Source: a virus
IMG/VR virus record: IMGVR_UViG_3300048536_000824
Coordinates: 1-21,230 of that record
DNA length: 21,230 nucleotides
Direction: 5' to 3' (one strand)
This document shows, piece after piece, positions 1 through 6,959 of this stretch (the stretch's first letter is position 1; every line of letters starts with the position of its first letter). Both the position numbers and the translations under genes were made by a program. The notes under the pieces were generated by a model. The model was not told the origin of the DNA, did no database searches, and was given only the letters and a program-made list of their open reading frames with translations.

Positions 1-504
1 GAAATAGTTCAAGTGGAGGGTATGACAGAGGGCGCTGCATGCACCACATTACTCGCTAAAGAATTTATAAATAATGACGAACCATTAATTCTAGCAAACT
101 CAGATCAGTATGTCGAATGGGAGAGTAATCAATTTATGTATTCCTGCATGGCGGACGATATAGACGGCTCAATCTTAACATTTCGCTCGACCCATCCAAA
201 ATGGAGTTATGCAAAATTAAACGAAGAGGGGTTTGTTACGGAAGTTGCGGAAAAGAAACCTATTAGCGATAACGCTACAGTTGGAATTTATTTCTGGAAA
301 AAAGGAAGTGATTATGTTTCATGTGCAGAATCTATGATCGAGAAAAACATAAGAGTCAATAATGAATTCTATGTATGCCCAGTTTATAACGAAGCTTTAT
401 CAATCGGGGCAAGAGTAAAAACTTTTAATATAGATAAGATGTGGGGACTTGGAACCCCTGAAGATCTGGATACTTTTTTAAAACATGATATTCGTCTCCC
501 ATAG
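1..504 (+). CDS. Sugar-phosphate nucleotidyltransferase, 3' part (partial)
   Basis: This is the C-terminal part of an NTP_transferase-family enzyme, which would join a sugar phosphate to a nucleoside triphosphate to make an activated sugar for glycan synthesis. The frame is open to the left edge, so the true start lies outside the window; the GTG at 13 and ATG at 22 are internal. Visible family features are a MTEGAA segment just inside the edge, ANSDQYVEW (nt about 94-120), which matches the conserved central Asp region, EKKPIS and ATVGIYFW, NNEFYVCPVYNEA, and the ending WGLGTPEDL. The same ending is seen in capsule-type glucose-1-phosphate nucleotidyltransferases. The gene overlaps the next one by 20 nt and shares a cassette with a GDPD-like enzyme and a WavE glycosyltransferase. 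The nucleotide and sugar specificity cannot be read from this part. Confidence 0.85.
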   Translation, partial: EIVQVEGMTEGAACTTLLAKEFINNDEPLILANSDQYVEWESNQFMYSCMADDIDGSILTFRSTHPKWSYAKLNEEGFVTEVAEKKPISDNATVGIYFWKKGSDYVSCAESMIEKNIRVNNEFYVCPVYNEALSIGARVKTFNIDKMWGLGTPEDLDTFLKHDIRLP

Positions 505-907
505 AGGAAATATTAATGGCCCTAAGCCAGAAAGAGAGAACACTATAGATTACATACAGGAAGCTCTCGATAAAGGGTTTGATGTAGAAATAGATGTCTG
601 GGCAAGAAACCAGCTCTGGTTGGGACACGATAAACCAGAGAGCCCATGCCCTATGAAATTTTTAATAAAAAACTTCAAGCATTTATGGATTCACTGCAAA
701 AACCTAGAAGCGTTAGATATACTTAGTGAATTTACATTACTAAACTATTTTTGGCATGAAACAGACGACTTTACTTTAACCTCTAAAAACTTTGTCTGGA
801 CTTACCCTGGCAAAAGAGTTAGTAATAAAAGTGTCCTAGTTGTAGATGACGCTAGAAATTACTCAGGGCCGCCCTGCTTTGGCTTATGCTCTGACTTCTT
901 AGTATGA
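485..907 (+). CDS. Short GDPD/PI-PLC-like phosphodiesterase
   Basis: A 140-residue protein with the core of the glycerophosphodiester phosphodiesterase fold. Visible motifs are SHRGN with H6 and R7, PEREN(T) at 15-20, the acidic metal-binding pair in EIDVW (E35, D37) and LGHD with the second catalytic His48. It is much shorter than a classical GDPD of about 240 residues. However, I recall a distinct short family next to capsule nucleotidyltransferases with the same ending (W.YPG, then C.G.CSD..), so it is probably complete rather than truncated. It starts inside the preceding gene (20 nt overlap, no Shine-Dalgarno) and ends in an ATGA overlap with the next gene, which implies coupled translation. 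Its substrate is unknown; cleavage or transfer of a phosphodiester-linked glycan substituent is only an inference from the context. Confidence 0.72.
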   Translation: MIFVSHRGNINGPKPERENTIDYIQEALDKGFDVEIDVWARNQLWLGHDKPESPCPMKFLIKNFKHLWIHCKNLEALDILSEFTLLNYFWHETDDFTLTSKNFVWTYPGKRVSNKSVLVVDDARNYSGPPCFGLCSDFLV

Positions 908-1773
908 ATCGATGGAACCCGCATAAACTAAAAGATCAATCAGGTAAAGAATTAAATTACGTTCCAACCTTTACTAATTTTGCGATCACTCTGCAAAAAA
1001 ACTTATTAAAAAGGTTTAAAAAGTCAGAGGATCAAGTATCAATAATTATACAAGGCCCACTTCATTTAAGATCAATAAATACAATACCTCAATATTTAGA
1101 ATACGGCGAAGTAATTGTGTCTTGCTGGGATAATGATAATTTAAATTTAATAGAAAAATACAAAGATAAAATTACATTAGTAATCAACGACTTCAAAAAA
1201 GCTTCAAAACTATCTGTAAGGTCTGGAGCAAAGAACCCTTATATTTTTCAAAACTACTCTACATTAGAAGGGCTCAAAGCAGCGAAAAACTTTCTCTCAA
1301 TAAAATTTAGATCAGATGAATCTTATCCTGTAATAAATCCTATACTAAAAAAGATAAAAGAGAATAGAGATAGTAAAAACGAAAAAGGAATTCATAATTG
1401 GTTTAAACTTGTAACTTCTAATATATATTTTAGATTTGATAATGAAATTAAATTTCATCCCTCTGACCACTTCATAGGAGGGCAAACGAGTCGCATGATA
1501 AAGGTTTTCGAAAAATCAACCGAACTATCATCTATACCGACAAAACTTTCCCCAGAACAAATCATTTGTAAAGCGGCGATTGAAACATATTTTGACCCAA
1601 TAAAAAATAGCCGTGATCAATTCGACTATACAAAATCCGTTAAGTTAATGCAAAAGCATTTTGATATCATAAGAATAAATAGTTTGCCAAATAGAATCTG
1701 GACTTCTAGCTATAGAAAGTATGATGCATTAAGATCAGAAGAACGCTGGTGCCACAATATAAAAGAATTATAA
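904..1773 (+). CDS. WavE-family lipopolysaccharide glycosyltransferase
   Basis: A 289-residue protein resembling the WavE lipopolysaccharide-synthesis family. The opening beta strand SIIIQGPL (46-53) is followed by a strand ending in VSCW (72-75). An F-R-S-D-E motif at 135-139 would be the metal/nucleotide-sugar binding Asp region, and HPSDHFIGG (185-193) is the typical WavE 'SDxxxxG' segment. The start ATG overlaps the stop of the GDPD-like gene as ATGA. It is the third gene of a nucleotidyltransferase, phosphodiesterase, glycosyltransferase cassette, so it probably transfers the activated sugar made upstream to a surface glycan. No signal peptide or membrane helix is visible, so it should act in the cytoplasm. 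The donor and acceptor are unknown. The family call rests on motifs and not on an alignment search. Confidence 0.72.
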   Translation: MNRWNPHKLKDQSGKELNYVPTFTNFAITLQKNLLKRFKKSEDQVSIIIQGPLHLRSINTIPQYLEYGEVIVSCWDNDNLNLIEKYKDKITLVINDFKKASKLSVRSGAKNPYIFQNYSTLEGLKAAKNFLSIKFRSDESYPVINPILKKIKENRDSKNEKGIHNWFKLVTSNIYFRFDNEIKFHPSDHFIGGQTSRMIKVFEKSTELSSIPTKLSPEQIICKAAIETYFDPIKNSRDQFDYTKSVKLMQKHFDIIRINSLPNRIWTSSYRKYDALRSEERWCHNIKEL

Positions 1774-1781
1774 ATAAAAAA

Positions 1782-1807
1782 TTGACAAAATAGAGTTTGG
1801 TTATAGT
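1782..1807 (+). promoter_or_regulatory. Possible sigma70-type promoter before the SSB-like gene
   Basis: In the only noncoding gap of the left arm there is an exact TTGACA (1782-1787). TATAGT follows at 1802-1807, leaving a 14-nt spacer that is shorter than the usual 16-18; TAGTAT at 1804-1809 gives a 16-nt spacer but a poorer -10 match. Either choice would start transcription within a few bases of the ATG at 1815, so the message would be nearly leaderless. No Shine-Dalgarno lies before that ATG. The case is weak but is supported by its position at a functional break between the glycan cassette and the next block. Confidence 0.3.
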
Positions 1808-1814
1808 ATCTGTT

Positions 1815-2372
1815 ATGAGTATTTCATTATATAAACCAAACAGTAAGAATTTAGGGTGCGCTTTTAATTTTAAAATCGGCGTAAACAGAAATAAAGAACC
1901 AGTCGTTTATGTTAGCGCGATCCAACAGTACAGTTGGGATGATAAGAAAAAATCCGGAAACTTTTCAGGCAACAAGGATAACCCCGAAAAAAATATCAAT
2001 TTAAAATTTAGTGAATTTGAGATTGGTGGAATAATTAGCGCTTTCAATAGGAGATATGAATATTCGGCATTCCACAGTTACGAAGATAATAAAACATCAA
2101 TCAAGTTTGTACCTTGGGATAAACAATCAAAAACTCAAAACGGATCAATAACACTACCTGCTTTCGGAATTACATTCACAAGAAACGGAAATCAATCGTT
2201 CAGGGTTCCGCTTGAACCAGGAGAAGTTGAGAACCTAGATCAATTTTTTAAATTCTACCTACAGGAGTTGTACTCGCACAGAAGAAAAGAAGAAATTAAA
2301 AACATACAAAAGTACAAAAAAGAACAACAAGAAACAAAACCTACAGAACTACCGCAAGAAGCTCCTTTTTAA
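1815..2372 (+). CDS. Putative phage single-stranded-DNA-binding protein (SSB-like C-terminal tip)
   Basis: A 185-residue protein without a recognised name. It looks like a compact beta-rich domain (about 1-155): repeated strands of the kind KEPVVYVSAIQQYSW, LKFSEFEIGGIISAF, TSIKFVPW and AFGITFTRNG. A charged Lys/Glu-rich helix-like linker (about 155-175) leads to a short tail ending ...LPQEAPF. That ending resembles the acidic ...D(D/E)xPF tip with which bacterial SSB and phage ssDNA-binding proteins recruit partners. Together with a likely annealing protein 3 kb downstream, this suggests an ssDNA-binding or recombination accessory role, which is inference. The start is placed at ATG 1815; the TTG at 1797 would overlap the possible promoter. 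Its stop is directly followed by the ATG of the next gene. It has no Cys cluster, signal peptide or membrane segment. Confidence 0.4.
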   Translation: MSISLYKPNSKNLGCAFNFKIGVNRNKEPVVYVSAIQQYSWDDKKKSGNFSGNKDNPEKNINLKFSEFEIGGIISAFNRRYEYSAFHSYEDNKTSIKFVPWDKQSKTQNGSITLPAFGITFTRNGNQSFRVPLEPGEVENLDQFFKFYLQELYSHRRKEEIKNIQKYKKEQQETKPTELPQEAPF

Positions 2373-4283
2373 ATGAAGAAAAAGAAAGTCTTAATTCACA
2401 GTAATCATTGTAAGGCTTTTACTGGGTTCGGGAAGCATACTAAGAATATATTAATTCATTTATACAAAACTGGAAAATATGATTTAGTAGAGCTCTCAAA
2501 CTCAATCAAGAGCGGAGACGCTTCTCTTAAAATGCTACCATGGAAATGTGAGGGGTCACTACCAGATAATCCAGCATTATTGCAGCAATTAAATAAAGAC
2601 CCCAATTTAGCTAGATCTGCAGCTTACGGTAATTATACAATTGACAACATAATCAAGCAAGAAAAACCTGATGTATATATAGGTATAGAAGATATATGGG
2701 CGTTCACGGGTTATACGGAAAGACCTTGGTGGAACAAAACTAATTGCATGATTTGGACAACTTTAGACAGCCTACCCATACTTCCAGACGCAGTTAAAGC
2801 TGCTCCCAAAATAAAAAACTACTATACTTGGTCTACATTCGCAGAAAAAGCCTTAAATGAAATGGGGCACGACCATGTTAAAACTCTGCACGGAGCAGTT
2901 GATACAAAAAATTTCTCTAAGCTACCAGAGAAGCAAAGAGAACTCCTAAGGAAAACCAACAATATAAAAGAAAATGATTTTATAATAGGTTTTGTATTCA
3001 GGAATCAGCTGAGAAAAAGCGTGCCAAATTTACTCGAGGGGTTCAAAATCTTCTGCGAGCAAAATCCATCCTCTTCCGCAAAACTACTACTCCACACCCA
3101 CTGGAAAGAAGGGTGGGACATAACGAGATTGATGGACGAAAAAGGTATAGACAAGTCAAGAGTCTTAACGACTTACGTTTGCAAAAAATGTAAAAAATAT
3201 GAAGTCAAAAGCTATGAAGGTGAAGATATCGACTGTGGGCATTGCGGTTCAAAAAAATCGCAAGCAACAACAAGTAGTAAATTAGGTATCGATGAAGAAC
3301 AGTTGAATGAAATTTACAACATGATGGATGTTTATTGCCACCCATTTACAAGCGGTGGTCAAGAAATACCAATTCAAGAAGCTAAATTAACAGAGCTCGT
3401 AACGCTAGTAACAAACTACAGCTGCGGAGAAGATTGCTGTACGCCAGATAGTGGAGGTTTTGCGTTAAACTGGAGCGAGTATAGAGAACCGGGTACGCAA
3501 TTTATTAAAGCAAGTACAGACGCAAACAGTATTGCCAGCCAACTCAAAAAGGTTTTTAAAATGAAACCTGAAAAAAGAGAATCCTTAGGTAAACAAGCCA
3601 GAGAGTTTGTTATTAAAAATTACAGCATTGAAGCTGTCTGTGAAAAACTTGAAAAGATTATTGACGCAATGCCAGAGGTAAACTGGGATTTTGAATTTTC
3701 ACCAGAAGAGAGAGATTCTAATTATGAACCGCCCGAGATCGAAAAAGATTCTGATTGGCTAAAAGATATATATAAAAACATTTTAAAACTCGACATAAAA
3801 GATTCGGACGAAGGCCATAAACATTGGATGAAAAGATTATCTACTGATCTAAAAAGAAAAGATGTATTAGATCACTTCAAAAAAGTTGCAGAAAAAGAAA
3901 ATGGAAAAAACAAAAAAATAAAATTTGAAGAATTACTAGATAAAGACGATGAAGGTAAAAGGTTATTGATATGCATGCCCCAAAGTATAGGTGATGTTTA
4001 TCTATGTACATCATTATTAAAAAATATAAAAGAAGTATACCCAGAATATAATATATACTTCGCAACAGAACAAAAATACTTTATCATCCTAGAAGGTAAT
4101 CCATATATTCACAAAACCATTCCATATTCTAAATCATTAGACAGCTTGGTATTACTTGAAGGACAGGGGCAGCATAAAGGTTATTTTGAAATAGCCTTCT
4201 TACCTCACATAGGAACTCAAAGAATGTTAAATTATATGCACAATGGTAAAGATAAAATTCAATTCGACTTATGCACCTCATAG
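2373..4283 (+). CDS. GT4 glycosyltransferase with internal zinc ribbon, fused to the N-terminal half of a GT9 domain
   Basis: A 636-residue protein. Residues 1 to about 430 form a GT-B glycosyltransferase of the GT4 type: an N-terminal Rossmann half with a FTGFGKHT glycine segment, a second half starting FIIGFVFRNQLRKS, the LLLHTHW strand, and the E-x-x-x-x-x-E donor-binding region in GGQEIPIQEAK (about 327-337). Between LTTYV and the donor-binding region sits a zinc ribbon with C270-x2-C273 and C288-x2-C291, an unusual insertion. After a charged linker (about 440-525), residues 530-636 look like the first half of an ADP-heptose/GT9 transferase: LLICMPQSIGDVYLCTSLL, then ..NIYFAT and a NPYIHKTI segment. 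The frame stops at TAG 4281-4283 just where the GT9 domain should continue, and the remainder is in the next frame. The stop of the previous gene abuts this ATG without spacing. Acceptor and donor are unknown. Confidence 0.75.
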   Translation: MKKKKVLIHSNHCKAFTGFGKHTKNILIHLYKTGKYDLVELSNSIKSGDASLKMLPWKCEGSLPDNPALLQQLNKDPNLARSAAYGNYTIDNIIKQEKPDVYIGIEDIWAFTGYTERPWWNKTNCMIWTTLDSLPILPDAVKAAPKIKNYYTWSTFAEKALNEMGHDHVKTLHGAVDTKNFSKLPEKQRELLRKTNNIKENDFIIGFVFRNQLRKSVPNLLEGFKIFCEQNPSSSAKLLLHTHWKEGWDITRLMDEKGIDKSRVLTTYVCKKCKKYEVKSYEGEDIDCGHCGSKKSQATTSSKLGIDEEQLNEIYNMMDVYCHPFTSGGQEIPIQEAKLTELVTLVTNYSCGEDCCTPDSGGFALNWSEYREPGTQFIKASTDANSIASQLKKVFKMKPEKRESLGKQAREFVIKNYSIEAVCEKLEKIIDAMPEVNWDFEFSPEERDSNYEPPEIEKDSDWLKDIYKNILKLDIKDSDEGHKHWMKRLSTDLKRKDVLDHFKKVAEKENGKNKKIKFEELLDKDDEGKRLLICMPQSIGDVYLCTSLLKNIKEVYPEYNIYFATEQKYFIILEGNPYIHKTIPYSKSLDSLVLLEGQGQHKGYFEIAFLPHIGTQRMLNYMHNGKDKIQFDLCTS

Positions 4284-5458
4284 AACAATACGCATTATCT
4301 TGTGGAGTAAAAATCGACAAACCATTTGTTGAAACTTGCTTCTTCCCAATCACATCTAAAAAGTACATAACACTGCACGCCAACAGCGGCATGCAAGCCA
4401 AAAATTACGACTATTATAATGAAGTAATACAAATGATTTTTCCCTATTTACAAAAAGAAGGAATTGACATCATACAAATAGGAGAGAAAGACGATAAAAA
4501 AATAAATGGCTGTTTACATTATACAGGATTAACAAATCTAAAACAAACATTTTATATTATACAAAATAGTTTATTACATTTTGGAAATGATTCATTTAGC
4601 ACTCATGTAGCATCAGGCTTTGATAAAAAAATAGTTTCACTATATAGTATACTATACAAAGAATGTTGCGGCCCATATTGGGGTAAAAAAGAAAATCACG
4701 AATTATTTGAATCTCACCGCGGTGGACACAAGGCTTCGTTTTCAAATCAAGAAAACCCAAAAACCATAAACATGATTATGCCCGAGAAAATCGCGCAATC
4801 TGTATTAAAACTTCTTGATATAAAAAATAATTTAAACAACATTGAAACATTTCACATTGGTAAAGAATATCATCTGCCATCAATATCTGTAATACCAAAT
4901 CATGTAATGCCTACAGATTTCATAAAAGGCAACTCAATAAACATCCTAGGAGACGAATGTTTTGACGAGCAGAATATTGCACAGTGGGCGTATGGACGAA
5001 TGGCAAACATCTTCCTAGACCAACCAATGAAATTGCAATATCTACTCGCAATAAAATCTAGTATACTAAGAATCAATTATATAGTATCATCAGATACAGA
5101 TGAAAATTACATTCAATCACTAAAGAAAAACGGTATACCATTAAATCTAATATGCAAAAATGAAGATGAAATTAATGATTTAAGATTAAAGTTTTTTGAC
5201 TGGAATATAACACTACATCAAGATAAAACAAAAAAAGATCTTGACAATGTTGATAAAATATGCGATAATACTCGTTATAAAAACTCTAGAACTATCATAT
5301 CAAACGGACAAACATATGCAAGTAAAGCTGCATGGATTCATGATGTGCCAGCGACAGAGAATAAAATCATAGACTGCCCAGAATTTTGGGAAGAATTAAA
5401 CACACTAAAAATTTATAACGATGACAACCATGGCACGCAAAACAAAAACAGTATCTGA
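4271..5458 (+). CDS. C-terminal half of a GT9-like glycosyltransferase plus a domain of unknown function
   Basis: A 395-residue frame that completes the GT9 domain begun in the preceding gene. MHLIEQYALSCGV resembles the inter-domain helix of heptosyltransferases. YITLHANSG, IIQIGEKDDKKI, HYTGLTNLKQT and LLHFGNDSFSTHVASGF (about 108-124) then match the GT9 nucleotide-sugar-binding half, where the 'G.DS...H.A' segment binds the donor. Residues about 200-395 form a second domain that I do not recognise. It contains SINILGDECFDEQNIAQWAYG, a TIISNGQTYASKAAW segment and the ending IIDCPEFWEEL. The ATG at 4271 lies 13 nt inside the previous gene, has no Shine-Dalgarno, and is in the -1 frame relative to it. 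Either the two halves are made separately by coupled re-initiation, or a single-base deletion or frameshift split one long enzyme. Confidence 0.65.
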   Translation: MHLIEQYALSCGVKIDKPFVETCFFPITSKKYITLHANSGMQAKNYDYYNEVIQMIFPYLQKEGIDIIQIGEKDDKKINGCLHYTGLTNLKQTFYIIQNSLLHFGNDSFSTHVASGFDKKIVSLYSILYKECCGPYWGKKENHELFESHRGGHKASFSNQENPKTINMIMPEKIAQSVLKLLDIKNNLNNIETFHIGKEYHLPSISVIPNHVMPTDFIKGNSINILGDECFDEQNIAQWAYGRMANIFLDQPMKLQYLLAIKSSILRINYIVSSDTDENYIQSLKKNGIPLNLICKNEDEINDLRLKFFDWNITLHQDKTKKDLDNVDKICDNTRYKNSRTIISNGQTYASKAAWIHDVPATENKIIDCPEFWEELNTLKIYNDDNHGTQNKNSI

Positions 5459-6260
5459 TAATTCAGTAACATACGAATCGACAACCACTTCGCCAACCGT
5501 AACAAAAAGAGCGTTGAATAAAAAATACGCAGACGGCCCAGCAAAGTTCCAAAGAGACGAATACGGACTACTAGGTAATGTAGATTATGTATTTGCAGAA
5601 GACGGCTCTGTTAACTGGCGATCAATGATTAAGGACGAACATTTATTTCCAAACAAATCTTGGTTCGATCTTCGAAAGAAAGATGTTCCTCGATCGATCG
5701 AAGGATTAAAAGATCATCAACTACTAATCAAGCTTAGCGGAATTAAAGAGTTGGCAAAATTAAGAGGCTTTATGGATGTACAATATGATATTGTTAAATG
5801 TGAAATGGATCACGTAGCAGCAACTTGCAAAATGAAGTTTTTACCAAATTATGAAACAGGTGGCCAAGCAGTTACATTTCAAGATATGGCAAACGCGACA
5901 TTAAACAACACAAGTAATTTCGCAACCAAATTTTTAGAAACAATTGCATGTAACCGAGCATTTGTTCGCTGTGTTAGAAACTTTCTTAATGTTCATATCG
6001 TAGGAGATGATGAGATCGACAAATCAAATCTATCCGCTCCTCAACAAAATTCTCAACTAGGATCAATTACTCCATATTCAATGATTGAATCACTAGCAAA
6101 AGACAAATTAAATTGTTCTAATTTTGAAGAGTTTAAATTTATATTAAGAGATTATTGGAAAAAAGGATTGTATCAAAATGATTCTGTTAAAGATTGGAAC
6201 GACTATTCAGATATTCCGCCTTCCGAATCAAGGGTATTAATGAAGGTTATTAATTCATAG
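5430..6260 (+). CDS. Probable Rad52/Sak-like single-strand annealing protein
   Basis: About 276 residues if begun at ATG 5430 (MARKTK); an in-frame ATG at 5421 would add three residues. Both starts lie inside the preceding gene and neither has a Shine-Dalgarno. The central part (about 45-200) runs from SWFDLRKKDVPRS through a strand-rich segment (VQYDIVKCEMDHVAATCKMKF) to a helix ending CNRAFVRCVRNFL, followed by VHIVGDDEI. An Ala/Glu-rich helix with 'RAFxRxVRxxL' after a short beta sheet is the pattern I associate with Rad52/Sak-type phage annealing proteins, which pair complementary single strands during recombination. Residues about 205-276 form a separate small C-terminal domain (SMIESLAKDKL to LMKVINS) that could bind a partner such as the SSB-like protein upstream. 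The assignment is by pattern only; it could also be another DNA-metabolism protein. Its stop overlaps the stop of the convergent gene. Confidence 0.42.
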   Translation: MARKTKTVSDNSVTYESTTTSPTVTKRALNKKYADGPAKFQRDEYGLLGNVDYVFAEDGSVNWRSMIKDEHLFPNKSWFDLRKKDVPRSIEGLKDHQLLIKLSGIKELAKLRGFMDVQYDIVKCEMDHVAATCKMKFLPNYETGGQAVTFQDMANATLNNTSNFATKFLETIACNRAFVRCVRNFLNVHIVGDDEIDKSNLSAPQQNSQLGSITPYSMIESLAKDKLNCSNFEEFKFILRDYWKKGLYQNDSVKDWNDYSDIPPSESRVLMKVINS

Positions 6261-6267
6261 AATTAAT
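6249..6267. repeat. Perfect inverted repeat over the convergent stop codons
   Basis: ATTAATTC (6249-6256) and GAATTAAT (6260-6267) are exact reverse complements around a 3-nt ATA loop. The hairpin contains the TAG of the rightward gene (6258-6260) and the TAA of the leftward gene (6250-6252 on the other strand). It is AT-only apart from one G-C pair and has no clear T-tract, so it is a weak candidate for a bidirectional terminator at the meeting point of the two operons. Confidence 0.4.
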
Positions 6268-6957
6268 CTTGTCTGATAATTCTTTTACCAAAACCTCTAG
6301 GTTATCAATCTTAGATTGCTGCTCTTGAATTGCGCCAACCAACAAAGGAATTACTTTTTCATATTTAAGAGCCTTATATCCACTCTTTTTTTCTTGAACT
6401 ATTTCTGGTGCAATTTTTTCAACTTGCTGGGCGATTAAACCAATATCATGACCTCGGTGAGCTGATTGTTTATCGTTCCAATTAAATTCAATTGCATCTA
6501 GAGACATTATCTTTAATAAAGGATTTTCTATCAAAGAAATATCATCCTTTAATCTTTCATCAGAAAAATTTGCTGCAGTAATATCACCTTCTGCAGTAAT
6601 ATCACCCGCTGCGGTAATATTTCCTTCGGAGTATATGTCAGAATAACAAGGAGCTTCTATTTTACCTATAACTTTCATTCCATTAACGCATCCTACATAA
6701 AATTTATTATTTTCTGACGCAGTAATAAAATCGCCAATAATATGCGTGTTATATTTATAGTCTATACTATTAGATGCGCCCTGAATAATAGAACATCTCC
6801 TAGAGTCAAAAATTCTATTATTAGTGCCGCCTAATATTGCGTTGCCTGCATCATACCCACCCCCAAAAAGAGTATTATCTGAAGGTGGCAAAAAACTGCC
6901 TCCGATAGTGTTCCCGTGTGGATCGGTCGTTGGAGTACCTGGTTGATCAGTAGTCAT
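6250..6957 (-). CDS. Fibre tip with S74 intramolecular chaperone (autocleaving)
   Basis: A 235-residue protein. Residues about 28-80 repeat the trimeric YadA-head/beta-helix signature (FGGGYDAG, ILGGTNNRI, IIQGASNSI, HIIGDFI), and residues 108-130 hold three short GDITA repeats. Residues 132-235 form the peptidase S74 chaperone of endosialidase. SDERLK places the nucleophile Ser132 five residues before Lys137, the spacing of the known Ser/Lys dyad; AIEFNWN, GLIAQQVEKIAPEIV and KALKYEKVIPLLVGAIQEQ follow, then a C-terminal coiled coil. In the family the chaperone trimerises the fibre and cuts itself off just before the Ser, which here would leave 131 residues. The gene begins 2 nt after the stop of the long fibre gene, in another frame and without a Shine-Dalgarno, so it is probably translated by coupled re-initiation. 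S74 is normally the C-terminus of the fibre polypeptide; here it is a separate cistron. Confidence 0.88.
   Translation of the reverse strand: MTTDQPGTPTTDPHGNTIGGSFLPPSDNTLFGGGYDAGNAILGGTNNRIFDSRRCSIIQGASNSIDYKYNTHIIGDFITASENNKFYVGCVNGMKVIGKIEAPCYSDIYSEGNITAAGDITAEGDITAANFSDERLKDDISLIENPLLKIMSLDAIEFNWNDKQSAHRGHDIGLIAQQVEKIAPEIVQEKKSGYKALKYEKVIPLLVGAIQEQQSKIDNLEVLVKELSDKINSMN
6573..6624 (-). repeat. Three 18-bp tandem repeats encoding GDITA(A/E)
   Basis: A 16-nt unit beginning CTGCAGTAATATCACC occurs at 6573-6588 and 6591-6606 exactly, with a degenerate third copy at 6609-6624. The period is 18 bp. On the coding strand these give GNITAA, GDITAE and GDITAA directly before the S74 cleavage site, probably beta-helix or linker rungs that vary by slippage. 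Confidence 0.8.
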
Positions 6958-6959
6958 TT

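Noticed and set aside
485-907. GDPD-like gene as a truncated pseudogene
   Set aside because: All catalytic motifs are present and the C-terminal W.YPG and C.G.CSD blocks fit a naturally short family.
3877-4065. Hydrophobic antisense ORF that looks like a small membrane protein
   Set aside because: It lies opposite the GT9 half; its hydrophobicity is the complement of Lys/Glu-rich A-rich codons, and it has no leader signal.
4253-4283. Canonical -1 programmed frameshift site at the GT9 split
   Set aside because: No X-XXY-YYZ heptamer in the zero frame and no obvious downstream stem; left open as coupling, deletion or error.
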